Positions 1 through 14,900 of a DNA stretch of 64,000 bases are shown here, piece by piece; within the stretch, counting starts at the first letter, position 1, and each line of letters starts with the position of its first letter. A program made the translations under genes and the position numbers. This DNA is from Megalobrama amblycephala (Eukaryota > Chordata > Actinopteri > Cypriniformes > Xenocyprididae), in NCBI RefSeq assembly GCF_018812025.1, contig NC_063065.1:28667740-28731739 (forward strand). The letters are read 5' to 3'. The notes beneath the pieces are model-generated. The model searched no databases. It was given only the letters and a program-made list of their open reading frames with translations, and was not told the origin of the DNA.

Positions 1-2266
1 GCCCAGTGCAGATAGTTGGCGCTAACACATTTTGATTAATGGAGTGCCCACGTTTTTCTTCAGTCTTATTGCAGCAGCACTAATCGTTATTGATGATTTG
101 TTTATGACTTAAACACTCTGGCAATGTTATCAAGGTCTGTCTGAGGTGAATTGAGGTAGCAGACTGTAGTATTTTGAGTATTGTGGATGGGATATTTTTG
201 GTGCATCGTGAAAATTATGTCTGTATATCGGCCCAGAACCTCAACACTTTTAGCGCCTGAGACTTGTATCCCTTTATCCCACCAACTATTAGGCTTATTT
301 TGATATTTTGTGGTGTCAACATAATGTTAAAGCCTTTAACATATAGAGAACCTTAACATATGAAGAAGTTGATAAAGATGATCAAAGAAAAAAAGTACTG
401 AGTAGGCCTAATACTAATAAATGACGTACTTAGTATGTTATAATAGAGGTGTTACTGAAAATGAAACGCCCAATGAAAGATGAGAAATCATTTTATATGG
501 GCTGAGATGAGTTACGTTACAACTGAGAGAAAGGTAGTGATGTCTGTATCACTGAAAAAAAAAGAAGTTATTTCCCGCTGACGTCAGCGGAATTCGTAGC
601 CAACCAATGAGTACTGAGTATCAATGCGCACCAATTTTTTTCGGAGACACTGACTTCAGGAGGAGAATACTAAAAAGTTACCTAGGGCATTCTAGCTGAA
701 GGAGAATCCGACCAGTGAGTGAGTAGAAACCGTGTGCTCTTCGCTGCTGCTGAGTAATTAGGTCCCCTGACAGTTCATTTAGAGTCCAGACTATACAGAA
801 CCCAATAGACTGATGCCCTGAGGACACTTTACAATCTCATCGAATTTTCTTTGGCCATTGACAGTATGGATGATTACTATTCAACATTACATGAAACAAA
901 TGACGGACTATATATGTCAACATCACGTAAATTGCATTTATGTCATTTATGGTATGTAGATGAGCAATATAATTTTAATGCAGATTCGTGCGTTAAGCCT
1001 TTCAAGAAAAACGAGCAGTTGCATAACGTAGGCGTAAAAAAAAAACTTGTGTTGCAATGCAGGGAGGGATGCAATATCAAGGATTTACTTTATAGAAAAT
1101 GCTATAGGAGTACAAACAATAGCAGGTTTTTATTCATGTTTTGTCTCCATCTTGCGGTGGAGATGTGCGATAACAGTTATAATTGAACTTGGTTATGTGG
1201 TCTCTTTGATAAGAAAGGCACATATTTTGCCTGAGACCAATAATATTAGACAGCGAGTCTTATTAGGAACCCCAAAAACTCACGAGTGAATTGTCAGCTC
1301 AAAGTTAAATGAACTGTCATTTCGACTGCATAGGGAATCCCTGTTTAATGTGTTTGTCCCCATCCAATTACTGAGTAGCTTGAGAGGTTTTCCATGGTGA
1401 CTCATTCAGGTGGGCGAGGGGAAAGCAGGGGAGACGGAAAAAAAAGAAAAAAAGGGGGGGGGGGGGGATTCCAGCAGCAGTAGAGCTGGCTCTGTCTAAA
1501 CTCATGTTTCATTGAAATGGAGGGAGTGGAGCTGAATGAGGTAAGGACTCGGTTGCGTCAGCAGAGTTTTCCTTTCTTTCTTGAAAATAAGCGAAGCAGA
1601 TTTTATCTGTAATCATCTTAAATAATGAAAGGGAAAGGCTAGGAAACATGTCACAATCTGTAACATTTCATACCTTTATTCGTTCCCAAACAACTCTACA
1701 GAAACCAACTAAACAGTGGAAGAATTCTGTGCTTCATGAAGCCGATGAAACGAAGCTCACTGATGGTTTTCTTACAAATTAAAGTCTACGTATAAATGTA
1801 CACTCTTTACTGTTTTTATAATCAGTTTGTGTATAATCTCTAGGTGCATGTTATTTCTGATATTTATAAAAATTGCTTGTCTTCCTTATCATATCCTTTC
1901 GGATGAAATCCATCTGTCAACCCCATCCCCAGCTACCTGGTGTTACAGCCATTTTTATGATTCAATCATTTTATGATAGATGATCTATATTCTTGTAGTT
2001 TGTCGCTCATGCATGTTGTTAGCAACATTAAGGTCAGGGTTTTATTGCCAGGGAGTGCATTAAAAAGGTTTGCTATGAAATGTAAATAGTTTTGAATAAA
2101 AGCGAAATATATAAAGTAAAATAGGTGACATTTTTCCAGAATATCATTTTGAATATGTCCTTTACAGTGGATACAATGAACATGATATCATGGTGTGAGG
2201 TGTTAATGTCTAAATGAAGAGTTGCAGTATAAATAACAAATAATTCCAAATCTTTCATGCTAAAGC
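1..2266. other. Left flank, no gene recognised
   Basis: Contains a promoter-like patch at 575-635 and a poly-A/poly-G run at 1437-1468. Open frames near 851-1289 are short, overlap in two frames, and do not resemble any protein I know. In human, NRN1 lies beyond F13A1 on this side, but no NRN1 coding sequence is visible. Confidence 0.4.
575..590. promoter_or_regulatory. Perfect 16-bp palindrome with full CRE
   Basis: CCGCTGACGTCAGCGG is its own reverse complement and centres on the canonical CRE TGACGTCA. CCAAT boxes at 604-608 and near 632 make the patch promoter-like. It could belong to a gene to the left on the minus strand or to an unrecognised plus-strand transcript. Confidence 0.45.
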
Positions 2267-2272
2267 TTTATT
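2267..2272 (-). terminator. Likely poly(A) signal of f13a1 copy A
   Basis: AATAAA on the minus strand about 575 bases past the stop. The surrounding sequence is still alignable to the 3' flank of copy B near 32010-32080, where the hexamer reads AGTAAA. Confidence 0.5.
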
Positions 2273-2845
2273 GTTAGTTTACATGAGTAAAACATAGTCC
2301 ATAGCATTAGTATAGCAGATGAAATCAGAAGTATATTGCGATTAATACTGTGTTAATTAAGTTACACAATGCATATGTAATTTAAATTCATGTGTAATTT
2401 CAAAGAATCTTTTACAATTTCTTTTAAATTTCAATAGACCTTTATTATATTTCATAGCTCTCACTTTCTCACACTCTCAGAATTTTGCGTACGCTCGAGA
2501 AAACTTTCGCACATAGGCTATACTTGAAAATCTGAGCATGTGAAAGATTATTTTCCCCACGCATTAATGTTTTCTGTTTATGTAAGTCATATTTTCACTT
2601 GAGCTTGCGAAATCTTCGCGCATTAAAAAAATTATAATAATATATAAAAATATCCCTATTTTAACAATCCAGTGTTGGCAGGTAAGAATATGATTGTTTT
2701 GTAAAGAAAATCTAAAATTTTTGAAAATATTACTCATGAAAGCAAAGCAACACACCAAAATGGTACAGGGAACCCTTTCCAATCCATCCTTTCTCTTTCT
2801 CCTCTGTCTTTTCTCTCTCGTTCCCCCGTGGCAATCAGTTATCCG

Positions 2846-2984
2846 TTACACCACGTTGATTTCCAGCTGATTGGTGACCTGCCTCAGTGCAGCGCAGTCC
2901 AGACACCCTATCAGCACCTTCTTCCCAGGAGTCTGAGGGGTGATGGTTTCAGTGTATTGCACTGAGCCACCAGGTAGAATCTGC
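2846..2984 (-). CDS. f13a1: f13a1 copy A exon 15: C-terminus and stop
   Basis: 139 coding bases. Encodes [38 protein letters not shown] and a TAA stop. A TTTATT (AATAAA on the minus strand) at 2267-2272 is the likely poly(A) signal, giving a 3' UTR of about 0.6 kb. Confidence 0.9.
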
Positions 2985-5900
2985 CTGCAAGTGGAAATGG
3001 ATATAGTGTATTTGTATGCAGAAACACACACAGACACTCATTCTTGTACCTCTGTCTTTGTGAGGATATTCAATGACACAACCCTGTTGAGCTGGTTATG
3101 CTGGTCCTTAGTTGTTCATGAGCTGGTTTAAGCTGGTCCTGAGCTAAAGCTAGTTGCTTAGGACCAGCACTTGACCAGCTTAAACCAGCTCATGACCATC
3201 TAAGGACCAGCATAAACCAGCTCAAATCAGCTGCCATGCTTCAAATCATACCTAACCAGCATATGCTGGGTTTTTTTTTTCCAACAGGGAATGCTATCTC
3301 TAGCTCCTTACCCTAACCATCACAACTAAATGCCTAACCCAAACCCTTACCCAAACATACCCTTAACCTAATTATATCATTGACCCAACAACCAAGTCTT
3401 GACCCCTAAACAGGCTTTTAAAGGGCTCTCAGAAAGCAAGAACCAGTCAAAATGTCCTCACTTTACTCTCTTGGTCCTCACTCCAATGATCTAAAACTCA
3501 AACTGGTCCTCAGAAAGATAGTACATCCTTTCTGTAGATTTATAGATGTCTTGCAGCATTACAATACTGTGTTTAATTGTGTTTAGTCATCTAATTAATG
3601 TCATCTAATTAAGTAATGTCTGGATAATGTAAAAATAACAGTGATGGGTTATTCCATCTTACTCATATGATTTCATTCTGGTCGTTATCAGACCAGGTGC
3701 ATCAAGGCGGAGCTGAACATTTTTCAGGATGAAATTATGGGGATTTCGGAATGAGATGATGACCAACAGATCCTTGCCAACCCGGGGTGTTCCAGTCACC
3801 TGTAGTTGAATTATAATGACAACTGTTAACATAAGGGATGAAACATATGACACGTGTTCCTCTACAGTTTGTAATAGAGGACATATACCTTTATTGTGAG
3901 TTCAGGAGGACGGAGAGTGACAACTCTCATTGTCGAAAGGGACATGCCAGTTTCCTCAATGCGCCCGTTCACCACAAAGAGCAAGTTGGCCTGGTCCACC
4001 AGGTAGGGCATATAGTCCACAGCTTGAACATCTACCATCAGATTTGTGGCTGTGAAATGATTGAAATGATTTTAGTTTTAAAATGCATGTGCCCTAAACT
4101 TACAACAGACTTGAAAAGCCTGACTCACTGTTCCATGGTTTCACTATTGCTGTTTTGTTTTCAAGCTTAAAGGTCATGCTGGTGACACCCGTGTAATACA
4201 TGGCAGAGCCAGTGAGGGTGGCACTGACGGTGCAGGTTTGGCTGGTCTGGTTCTTTATGTTCATTGTCAGCTTGAAGTTGTCACCAATTTTGATGGTGTC
4301 AGCCTGGATCTCGATGTTCACACCTGCTTCAGCGACTGGCAAGTAATCCCTGGTAGGAACGCCACGACGCTCTGCATTCTGCATGGTCTGCTTATCCTTG
4401 TCACTGCCTGGAGTCAGGAAAAAGGTTGAAAGATTTCACAGGGAATGTGGACCAGTATGCCCCATATCCAGGTGTTTTTGGACCAAATTAAATTTACCTT
4501 CTGGATATTTATAGGTAGAAGTGATATCCTCATATGCGTTACTGTTCACCCTTTTGGTGACAAGGAGCTTTCCCACATATGCGGTGTCCACAGAGATGAC
4601 CTTTGAATTTCCATATTTGTCAGATTGACGGTAAATCACATCACTGTTCAGCTGGAGACAGAAGAAAGTGTTTATCCATTTTGTGAATGCTGAGATTTTA
4701 AGATCTTGGAAATTAAAGAAGAGGTTAGTAAATCTAAAGGTAAAAACATCAAAGAGTATTGACATGTTTCTTACCTCTGCAAAGACAAACTTTGCATCAA
4801 ATGGATAGCTGAGCTCTCCCTCTTTGATGGCATTGACAGATGTTGGGCCACATCGATAAAGACCTAAATGAGAGAAGGAAAATAACTTTTTATTTGTTTT
4901 ATATAGCATAACAGGTATTAAATAATTTATATTATTACCATGATGAATATATGAACACTACCATGAAATACCATGGTATTTTTTTTAACTGCCATGTATG
5001 TATATCATCTATCATGTTTAAAGTGTTATCATCTGATTCCATCACTGCACTATGGTACCACCACTACATGTCCATAAGTTTCCACATGGAATACTACAGG
5101 TTATTATAGGTTACACTGTGTTTCAAAAGCATAAGGTCAGAGCAGATACTAATGGAACAGAGAACCTCAGACATCCCTTAAATCTCCAAGCAGATGGAGG
5201 GTCTACAGTATATGCAGGCCTTTAAAAGACTAGCATATAGGATATTAGCTCCATTTAAGGAGCTAAAATATTTAGTTACCACAATTTGTACATAAATTCA
5301 TTTTAAAATCATCAAAAATAACTGAAATATAAAATGAAAACTTGTACTAAAGGTTCTAATAAAATAATAATAAAAAACACAGCTGCAAACAGCAATTAAC
5401 AGGGTTCAAGTGTTTTAAGGCACATGCTTAAAAAGGTATTCCCCCAGTTTCACAGACAAGGCTTAAGCTAGTCCTAGACTAAAGTGTATGTTATATTTCA
5501 TAAGTTATATCTTAAAATATGTCACTGCCATTGTTTTGTCTCAAGATGCACGCCAGTAATGTTTTTTTCTAGTGTACATTTATAAAAGTTACTAAAATAT
5601 CCTAATTGAACTAAGGCCTAATCCTGGCTTAGGCTAAGCCCTGACTGTGAAACCGGGCCATTATGTTTTATTTAGCAAGCCTGTAACTATGTTTTAAAGC
5701 TTTCTAACAGTTATCGAGGTGAGCCAAAAACCAAGGACTAGTTCACAAAAATAAGTTTTTGAAACAATCCCTGAACATTTAACAACTGATTAAATTGACA
5801 GCGTTGGTCCTAGAGTTGCTCTGAGTGAGGAGTTCTACCATAACTTAGAATGTTGTGGGCATGTGCGAAAAATCACATGATATACAATCCTTTATGCATG

Positions 5901-8900
5901 TGAAAAAAGCTAAGGTGCCCCCCTCGAATTTTTCACAGGCCTCTAGGGCCGTGAGTCAAACAGGCTCAGCGAGTGTCATTCTTATCGGCCTCTGTCAGTA
6001 GCCGTGTTTTTCGAGAAACGTGAATATCCTCATAGATAATCGCTTGGACAAAGACATTGCATGCCAGTTTTCAAGTCAATCGGACTGATTGGACTTATTT
6101 TATAGCACCCCCAAGTGGCCAGTTGCCGTATCCTTTTTCACGTGACCACAGACCAAGCCCAAATGTGTACCGAGTTTGGTGAAATGAACTCATTCCATTC
6201 AAGAGGGACAGCCATTTTAGTAAAAGTGGCCACGCCCACTTCGAATGTTTTGGCATCCCGTCATGGACGTGAATCAAATTTTTTCCCAATAATTATTGAC
6301 AATCAGACACCAGAAAATCTTTCTGCTTTGGTTTGATTCCGATCTGGCGAAATACCTAGGACTAAAATACTTAGGACTTCAACATTCCGCCTTGAGCCAT
6401 TGATTCCAATGATATAAGACACTTGAGCCTGCAACGAATGGTTTAGGAGTTATGAGCCATTATGTATTTTTGATCACTGTAGCGCCACTTTCAGGCCGAT
6501 TGGGGCAAGCCTTGGTGACGTTGTAGATAGAATAAATAGAATAGCTGAATAGCAGAATAAATAGAATAGCAGTAGAATAGCTAGCTGGGCAGAAATTTTG
6601 TTTTTTAATGACTGATGAACAGGTCATATTTGTTATGTCATTTTTCTTACAATAACTTAGTTAACAGCATTGAAAGGTTAACCCTGACAGATATACTCAG
6701 CATTAAAATTTGTGCCTTTATTGCCTAATGTGCAAAGTAATGGGATCCCAATTTTCTAATCTTTTCATGGATAGTGCCTCCTTAATTTATCAGTTAAGTT
6801 TAAAGGAAAGCCTATGTGTGTAGAGGATGTTGAGGATCATACCATCACTGATCTCCTGAGGAGTGCAGTCGACCACTTGCCAGCCAGAGAATTTTTCAGG
6901 CAGATCCAGCCTCTTCATGTACACCTCATTCCAGCAGTGGTAGTTCCTGTGAAACACAGTGACATTGTTGCTTAACAACATTGAACCATCATCAGGGCCG
7001 TCCCAAGCATGTGGCAGGGTCCAATGTGAGTTAGAGTTAGCCGGGCCCCTATCGGCTGGTCCATTCACGTTCGCCACAGGGTCTGGTGCGGACAGACCCG
7101 ACCATCATTACCTATCAGACTGTATCTCACCAGACTGAATCTCTAGTTCGGCTTCGGTCCACTTTCCCATCTTCATCCAGCACAATATCTGTCTTCAGGT
7201 TGCCCGTGTTGTCGTGAGCTGAGCAGTAATTGGTGATGACCCGTGCAGGGATCCCGAGACAGCGCATAACTGGGTGGGACCATCACAGTGTCAGTCTTTT
7301 TTGCAAGGGTCTAAATAACATAAATTTAAGAACTAACAAAAAAAAAAAACATCCAATGGCCCTACTTACAAGTGTTCAGCACCCCGGCAAACACCCAGCA
7401 CTGAGCGAAGCACACAGGCACACAACTCTCTCTGGCATATTTTAGCAGGATTTCAGGACTTCCTGTCCAGGCAGTGGGTGCGGTGCCAATGGAGTAATCA
7501 CCACTCCAGTTGCCAACCAGGACACCATCATCGTCCTGGGAGTTCATCTGAAAATATACCACCAAAAAGCCTAAGTATACATGCCATGTGAATTCATATA
7601 AGACCAGCTGCTTAGGAAGTATGTCAGAAAAAAAAAAAAAAAATTATTACAATAGTTTATCCTACAATGCCCAGCCCGAAGAAAAGTTGCTGTTTGGATT
7701 TAAATGGGCAAATACTTAAGAGTCCATGACTGGATCATTATTACAGTGATTATTATGCTTATAGCATGTTGTATGTTCGGCAACAGTTCTTCTAACCCTA
7801 ATTGATGCAGTGTATAGCTTTTAATTGACTCTTGCATTGTCAATGGAAGTTCTTGACCAAAAATTGCACCTCTTGATGGAAAAAATAACATCACAAGAGG
7901 TGCATCAATTTTTGGTCAAGATCTTGTATTGACAATGCAAGAGTCAAGCACTCTGTAAAGTCTCCTCCAGCACATCCCAAAGACTTTCAATGAATTTAAG
8001 GTATGGACTCAGAGGTGCCAATTCATGTGTGAAAATGATTCTTTATGCTCCCTCCCAAACATTCTTTCACAATTTGAGCCTGATGAATCTGGGCTTTGTC
8101 ATCCTGGAATATGGCCATGATACATCTTCCTACATGGTTGTTTAAGAAATGAAAAGCTACACACTCCATCCATTAGGGTTAAAAGAACTGTTCCCAAACA
8201 TATAACATGCTAGAAAAATATTAATCACAGCAATAATGATCCAATCACAGACTCTTAAGTATTTGCCTATGTAAACCACATATAACCAATATTTGTTATA
8301 TATGCAATGTTTTTCTAATCCACCAAAAGTGCAACTGAACTCGATAGTCAGTGATCACCAAGCTTTTCTGACATTTTGATAATAACTCCTGCTTTTTTGT
8401 TTTTCTTTGTCAGTTTGAACCATACCAGAGCTGATCCTTGCCGAACAACTTCAATGGCATTTCCACGGTACAGTATTGGTACTTTCCCAGCATCCAGAGC
8501 CAAAAGACAGGCATCCAGAACCCCCTCTTCAAACTATAGGAAAACACATAGTTCAATGAACGTGTCAGTTTGAATAGTCCACCGTAAGCAGAAGACTGTT
8601 TGTTCTCTTTGTGAACAAACATCTCCAGAAAACTGCCAACCTGCCCAAAGTTCCATGAACGGGTGGTTATGTTGTTGAATTCTCCATTGTAGATGACTCC
8701 CACATCATTCATCACATACTCTTGTCTGTCGGTTTCTCTGGGCATGTACACCTGATCCGCTGTGTTGCAACATATACAAAATACATGCATTATGTTTGTT
8801 GCCATCTATAAAGGTGACATCAGAGCACATACAAAGTGTTGTACTCGTACTTACCGGGGTCCCAAGGATTGAAAAGCACATAGAAATCGATGTCAGGGTT

Positions 8901-11900
8901 CCTCTGAGTGCGCTGTTTTCCAAAATCACTCACAATCACAACAAAGGTTCGAAAGCGGCCAATGATGCAGCTGGCATCTGGTGTTACGCCCACTGTCACA
9001 TTATTGCCTCGTGTTTCCACCACACGACTCTTCCAGCCCCCAGAAAGTTTCTCTATTCCAATGGACAAAATGATGTAGGTGCCCTTGTGTACATCAGGTG
9101 AACTGCCTGTGAGGACAGATAAATGCTAGTAAAAAGGACCTGTTTTGCTTTTTTAAATTTTCAACTTTCAATTAGTGTGTAATGTTGCTGTTTGAGCATT
9201 AAAAAAGTCTGAAAAGTTACAAAAATCCATTCCAAAGGAAGCACTGTTTCTTGAGTTTTCTTCTGGGAATAAACACGTCACAATATTTCTCATATAAATT
9301 ATACCTGCCCAAGGCATACGCAAAATAAAGAGTTAGTTAGCAGTGTTTTGAAACTCGCAGTTATGGTAAGGGGCGTGACATTTCCCGAACATGCTCGAAG
9401 CTCTTGACCAATCGCAACACACTTGACCAGCCGACCAATCAGAGCACATTGTGCTTTTCTGAAGGACGGGCTTCATAGAGACAGGAACTAAACAGAGTCA
9501 CTGACAGACTGGGAAGAGAGGAGCTGCATCAATGTCAAATATAGGAAAAATAATGTTTTTTTGGACATTCAAGCATCAAAACCTATTCAAGTAGACCCCA
9601 AAACCAAAAAACAAGTCTTTGTAATAAGGTAAAATAAGGGCTTTTTAAAGGATAGTTCACCCACCAAAAATGAAAATTCTGTCATTTACTAGTTACAAAC
9701 TCGTATGACTTTCTTTCATATGTGGAACAAAACTGACGTTTTAAAGTATGTTTAAAGCAGTTAAAGAACTGTTTTTGCTCATACAAAGAAAAGTCAGCAG
9801 GGTCCAAAACAACATTGGATACCATTGGCTTTGATTGTATGGACAAAAAAGATACTTAGTGTTTGGGCAAGCTGAGTTCAAATCTGGCTTAAGTCATTTC
9901 TAAATTAAATAAACAAAACAAAGAACAATGGTGCTCTCAGGATCACCTCCAGTAACAAGGACCCAAATCTCATGAGGACATCTTCCCAGAGGACAGCAGT
10001 TGAGCTGGCAATAATGAACACAAAACTAACATTGAGACATTGAATTAAACAGTGAGAGTTATATCCAGTCCATTAATGGCACTGTTTTTGTAAGTTCATG
10101 TTCCTCTCAAGCATTAAAAACATCACAGATGTAATTCCATCTTGTTATGTCTATTTCTGGTTCACGATTTCAAGCCAAGTCATTCAGGCCTATCCATTTC
10201 TTGTTGTCATTATTTTTCTCCTCCTCTGCTGTGTGGGCACCTCCACAGCTTTTGTCAGGCTCAGTACTAACTAGACACAATACTATGGATTGCCACGCTG
10301 TCTTTTCTTAAAGGGATAGTCCACCCCAAAATGAAAATTGTCATCACTTACTCAGCCTTTGAGTAGTTCCAAACCTGTATGATTTTCTTGTATGGAAAGT
10401 AAAAGAAGAAATGTCTCTATGTTTTTTGTCAATACAATGATCAATGGTTACCAAAACTGTTTGGTTAACAACATTATTCAAAATATCTTCTTTTATGTTC
10501 CGCAAAAGAAATAATGTCAGATGGGTTTGGAACGACATGAGATTATTGTTAAGTTTTGGGTGAACTATCATAGTGGCTCTCTGACGTCCTTTTATCCTAC
10601 CATAGTACCATAGCGGAGAAATTTGGTGTTTCTCCAGTGCTTTCGGAAACAAACCTCCTGGAACTTGGATGTAGAGGATGGTTTACCAACCATAGCAAAC
10701 AGAACTGTCCTTCAGATAAATTTCCAACAGACGCTCATGTCAATTCATAACTATTAAGTTTTTGTGGCTAATCTGTGTTAAAGGTGCCCTAGATTATGTT
10801 TTTAAAAGATGTAATATAAGTCTAAGGTGTCCCCTGAATGTGTCTGTGAAGTTTCAGATCAAAATACCCCATAGATTTTTTTTTATTAATTTTTTTAACT
10901 GCCTATTTTGGGGCATCATTATAAACGCGCCGATTTTATGCTGCGGTCCCTTTAAATCCCGTGCTCTCCGCCCACAGAGCTCGCGCTTGCCTTGAACAGT
11001 GCCTTAACAAAGTTTACACAGCTAATATAACCCTCAAAATGGATCTTTACAAAGTGTTCGTCATGCATGCGGCATGCATGCGTCGGATTATGTGAGTATT
11101 GTATACTGTTATATTGTTTACTTCTGATTTTGAATGAGTTTGCTAGTGCTCCGTGGCTAACGGCTAATGCTACTCTGTTGGAGAGATTTATAAAGAATTA
11201 AGTTGTGTTTATGCATTATACAGACTGCAAGTGTTTAAAAATGAAAATAGCGATGGCTCTCTTGTCTCCGTGAATACAGTAAGAAACGATGGTAACTTTA
11301 ACCACATTTAACAGTACATTAGCAACATGCTAACGAAACATTTAGAAAGACAGTTTACAAATATCACTAAAAACATCATGTTATCATGGATCATGTCAGT
11401 TATTATTGCTCCATCTGCCATTTTTCGCTATAGTTCTTGCTTGCTTACCTAGTCTGATGATTTGGTTGTGCACATTCAGACGTTAATACTGGCTGCCCTT
11501 GTCTAATGCCTTTTATAATGTTGGAAACGTGGGCTGGCATATGCAAATATTGGGGGCGTACACCCTGACTGTTACGCAACAGTCGGTGTTATGTTGAGAT
11601 TCGCCTGTTCTTCGGAGGTCTTTTAAACAAATGAGATTTATATAAAAAGGGGGAAACAATGGAGTTTGAGACTCACTGTATGTCATTTCCATGTACTGAA
11701 CTCTTGTTATTTAAAGCTGCTGTAGGTAACTTTTGTAAAAAAAAATTTTTTACATATTTGTTAAACCTGAAGTCCTGACAGTAAATTGAGACAATAATTT
11801 GAAAAAATCAAGCTCCTCTAGCTCCTCCCAGGGCCTATTGCCTTTGCAAAATACACCGCTCCCGGTAGAAACAACCAATCAGAGCCAGGAGGAGTGTCTT

Positions 11901-14900
11901 AGCAGTGTCAATCATCAAGCTCGCGTGCGCGCTGATCTCACCCCTCCCATGCACAGCGCCAGCGCATACAGGCTTCAAGATTACCGGTGTGCCGCAGCTT
12001 TGCTTAGGGCGGAAAAACAATCCAAACTGCCAATTCCTCGAGTGGCACCTGCTCATAAAATAAAGACGGGTAAACGGAAAAAGACAGATGACGATGATAA
12101 AAAAGCCAAAAAGAAAGAATTAGATAGAGCCCGAAATAAAACGAGGGTAAATATCGGTGCGGCTTTTCCGAGGTGGAGGGAGCTACGTGACCTGAACGGA
12201 TTAAAACCCGATGCAGAGTCAGACACATTTCTGCTTGACAAGTAAGTATCCCTGCTTGATTTGTTTAATTTTTTAAGAACTACACAACTAAGATAATTTC
12301 AAAACAGGACTGACAAATTATGTATGGCGTGGTTACTTGTAGATTTCAGGGTGGTCCTTTGCATATAACATCGTTTTATTTCGCCATAAGCAAAGCTGCG
12401 GCACACCGGTAATCTTGAATTTGACGCCTGTACACTGTGCATGAGAGGAGTGATCAGCGCGCACGCGAGCTTGATTGATTGACACTGCTAAGACACTCCT
12501 CCTGGCTCTGATTGGTTGTTTCTTACCGGGAGCGGTGTATTTCTGCAAATGGCAATAGGACCACTGGGAGGAGCCAGAGGAGCTTGATTTTTTCACAGAT
12601 TATCTGTCTCATATTCTACTGTCAGGACATAATGTCAGGTTTAACAAATATTTAAAAAAGATTTTTTTACAAAAGTTACCTACAGCAGCTTTAACAATGC
12701 CAAGATAAATTCAATTTTTCATTCGAGGGCACCTTTAATTAGTGCTATCTCATTTATACGTTTTTGTACAAATTGCTTGTGCCCCACTGATGATTAAGTT
12801 TAGTGGTGCTTTCTAACTACAAATTTATATTTTTCTATTAGCAGCACATCCAAATTTTTAAGAAATTGCCAACAAGTTTGTTCATGACAGTTGGAAATTA
12901 TATGATTTAAAAGATCTGCTCACCAATCAGGAACTCAATCTCCACATTGTCCTGCTGGTTATTGAAGGGTTTGTTAAAGCTGACGGTGATGAAGAATTCA
13001 TTATTCCTGCGCGCAATGAGATTGGAGTTCTTGTAGTTGCTGGTGTTGTGGAGTCTCTTGTTGTCTGCTGCATGCATATCAACACCCAATACCGAGAGAG
13101 TTTGTGTTGCTGGAAAAAAAGACACAAAAAAAATTGTATGGTTTTTAAAGCATCCTTTCTCTAATCTTATTGATTAATGACAATGGATGAGCATCTACCC
13201 AAAAATTTAAAAAATTCTGTCATCATTTACTCACCCCCAAGTTGTTCCATGAGTTTCTTTCTACTGCTGAACACAAAAGGAGATATTTTGAAGAATATGG
13301 GTAACCAAACAGTTGATGGAAAAATACTATGGAAGTCAATGAGGCCCATCAACTGTTTGGTTACTGACATTCTTCAAAATATCTACTTTTGTGTTCAGCA
13401 GAAGAAAGAAACTCATATAGGTTTGGAACAACTTGAGGGTGAGTAAATGATGATAGAATTTTCATTTTTGGGTGAACTATCCCTTTAAGTTATGAAAAGG
13501 TTATTTGTGAATGTTCTCTGAATGTTCAAAACGTCCATTTTATTAAATGTTTTAAAAATGTTTACAAAAATGTTTGGTTATGCAAATGTTAAGGTAACAT
13601 TCCATTTTATGATTCTGCAAAGATTATGGGAACGTTACTTTTGAATGTTCTCTGAACATTCTAAAACAAGTAGTAACATTTAAATATGTCAGACAAACAT
13701 CTAACTGGTGTTTTAAAAAAAAAAAAAACATTCCATGATCGAAGTATAAATGTGACCCATGCTGGCAAAATGAGTCGAAATGCGCACAGGCTTAATTTTG
13801 GTAAGGTAGGTTTTGTAGCTGGTATACTGGTTTGAGCCGGTTTATGCTGGTCCTATGCTGGTCCATGCTGGTCCAATGCTGGTCCTAATGCTGGTCCAGG
13901 ACCAGCATGGACCAGCATAGGACCAGCACTTGACCAGCATAAACCAGCTCAAACCAGCATACCAGCTTCAAAACCTACCTTACCAGCATATGCTGGTTTA
14001 GTGAAAAACTTAAATTTTGGTCGAAATTGAGGTTTTCACAAAAATGAGTTCATTAAGCCCTCATTTAGCGATTCCAATGCTCCAAATAGCAATTAAATAT
14101 CTAAAAGTATCTTTATTTGTATTTTTTTCTGAGAGGAGTACCTTTCCTTTGACCATGAAAAATGCTTGCTTCTCGACTACTGGCGCTTCCCCTCAGCACA
14201 AGTTTATCATTGTAAAGTGCAGGATTCCAACTTCGTGAATATTCATAGCGAATTCTCGATGGCACGAATCTGAACCAATGAAATTATTAATTTTGAAACT
14301 CATGCTGATGTAAACAAATCAATCCTACTCGCGCTGACTGACAGATCCGAAGCCTGCGCACAGAGATGCCTTAGACAGCGCGCGATCCCAATATACACTA
14401 CACAGAATTACAGTATTTCAAAAAATCTGTCTTGGCGAGTATTCTCGCAAACATTATCTGTTATGTTTTCTTAAGTGAACGTTTCGGTTAACTGTTGGGG
14501 AAAAACATCTGATTTGTAACATTATATTAGATCCGTATAGTAGGTCTTAATATATAGGCTGTCTGTTTCATTATTGATAGTCAAACAATTGTGGAATCAT
14601 GGGTAAAAAAAGTTGAATATATATATATATTTTCCTATAGATATGGGGTTGGACTTGGTTTGTGCCAAATTTGTTGGGGATTTTAAGATATGGTTACTAG
14701 GTGACTTTGTTTTGGAACCTTCAGAAAACTTTAACTCGATTTTTCTCAAAATTGACTTTTGCTGACTCTATCGACTTCAAACAGGTGTAGCTCAGTAATT
14801 TTTTGTCGGATTCCAACAAATCATACATCATTTTGAAGGTTTTTAATAAGAGAATGTGAGAATAACAATAAATCAATTTTAATAAATTTTTAAAAATGTT

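Larger units (their letters stand above)
10782..12734. mobile_element. Outer TTAA-flanked element (AGGTGCCCT ends)
   Basis: TTAA then AGGTGCCCTAGA at the left; GAGGGCACCT then TTAA at the right. Contains the inner element 11715-12690. TTAA duplications suggest Kolobok- or piggyBac-like mobilisation. Confidence 0.65.

Noticed and set aside
851..1289. Two overlapping open frames of 111 and 80 codons
   Set aside because: They overlap each other in different frames, have no recognisable domain, splice logic or codon pattern, and the first begins with TTG.
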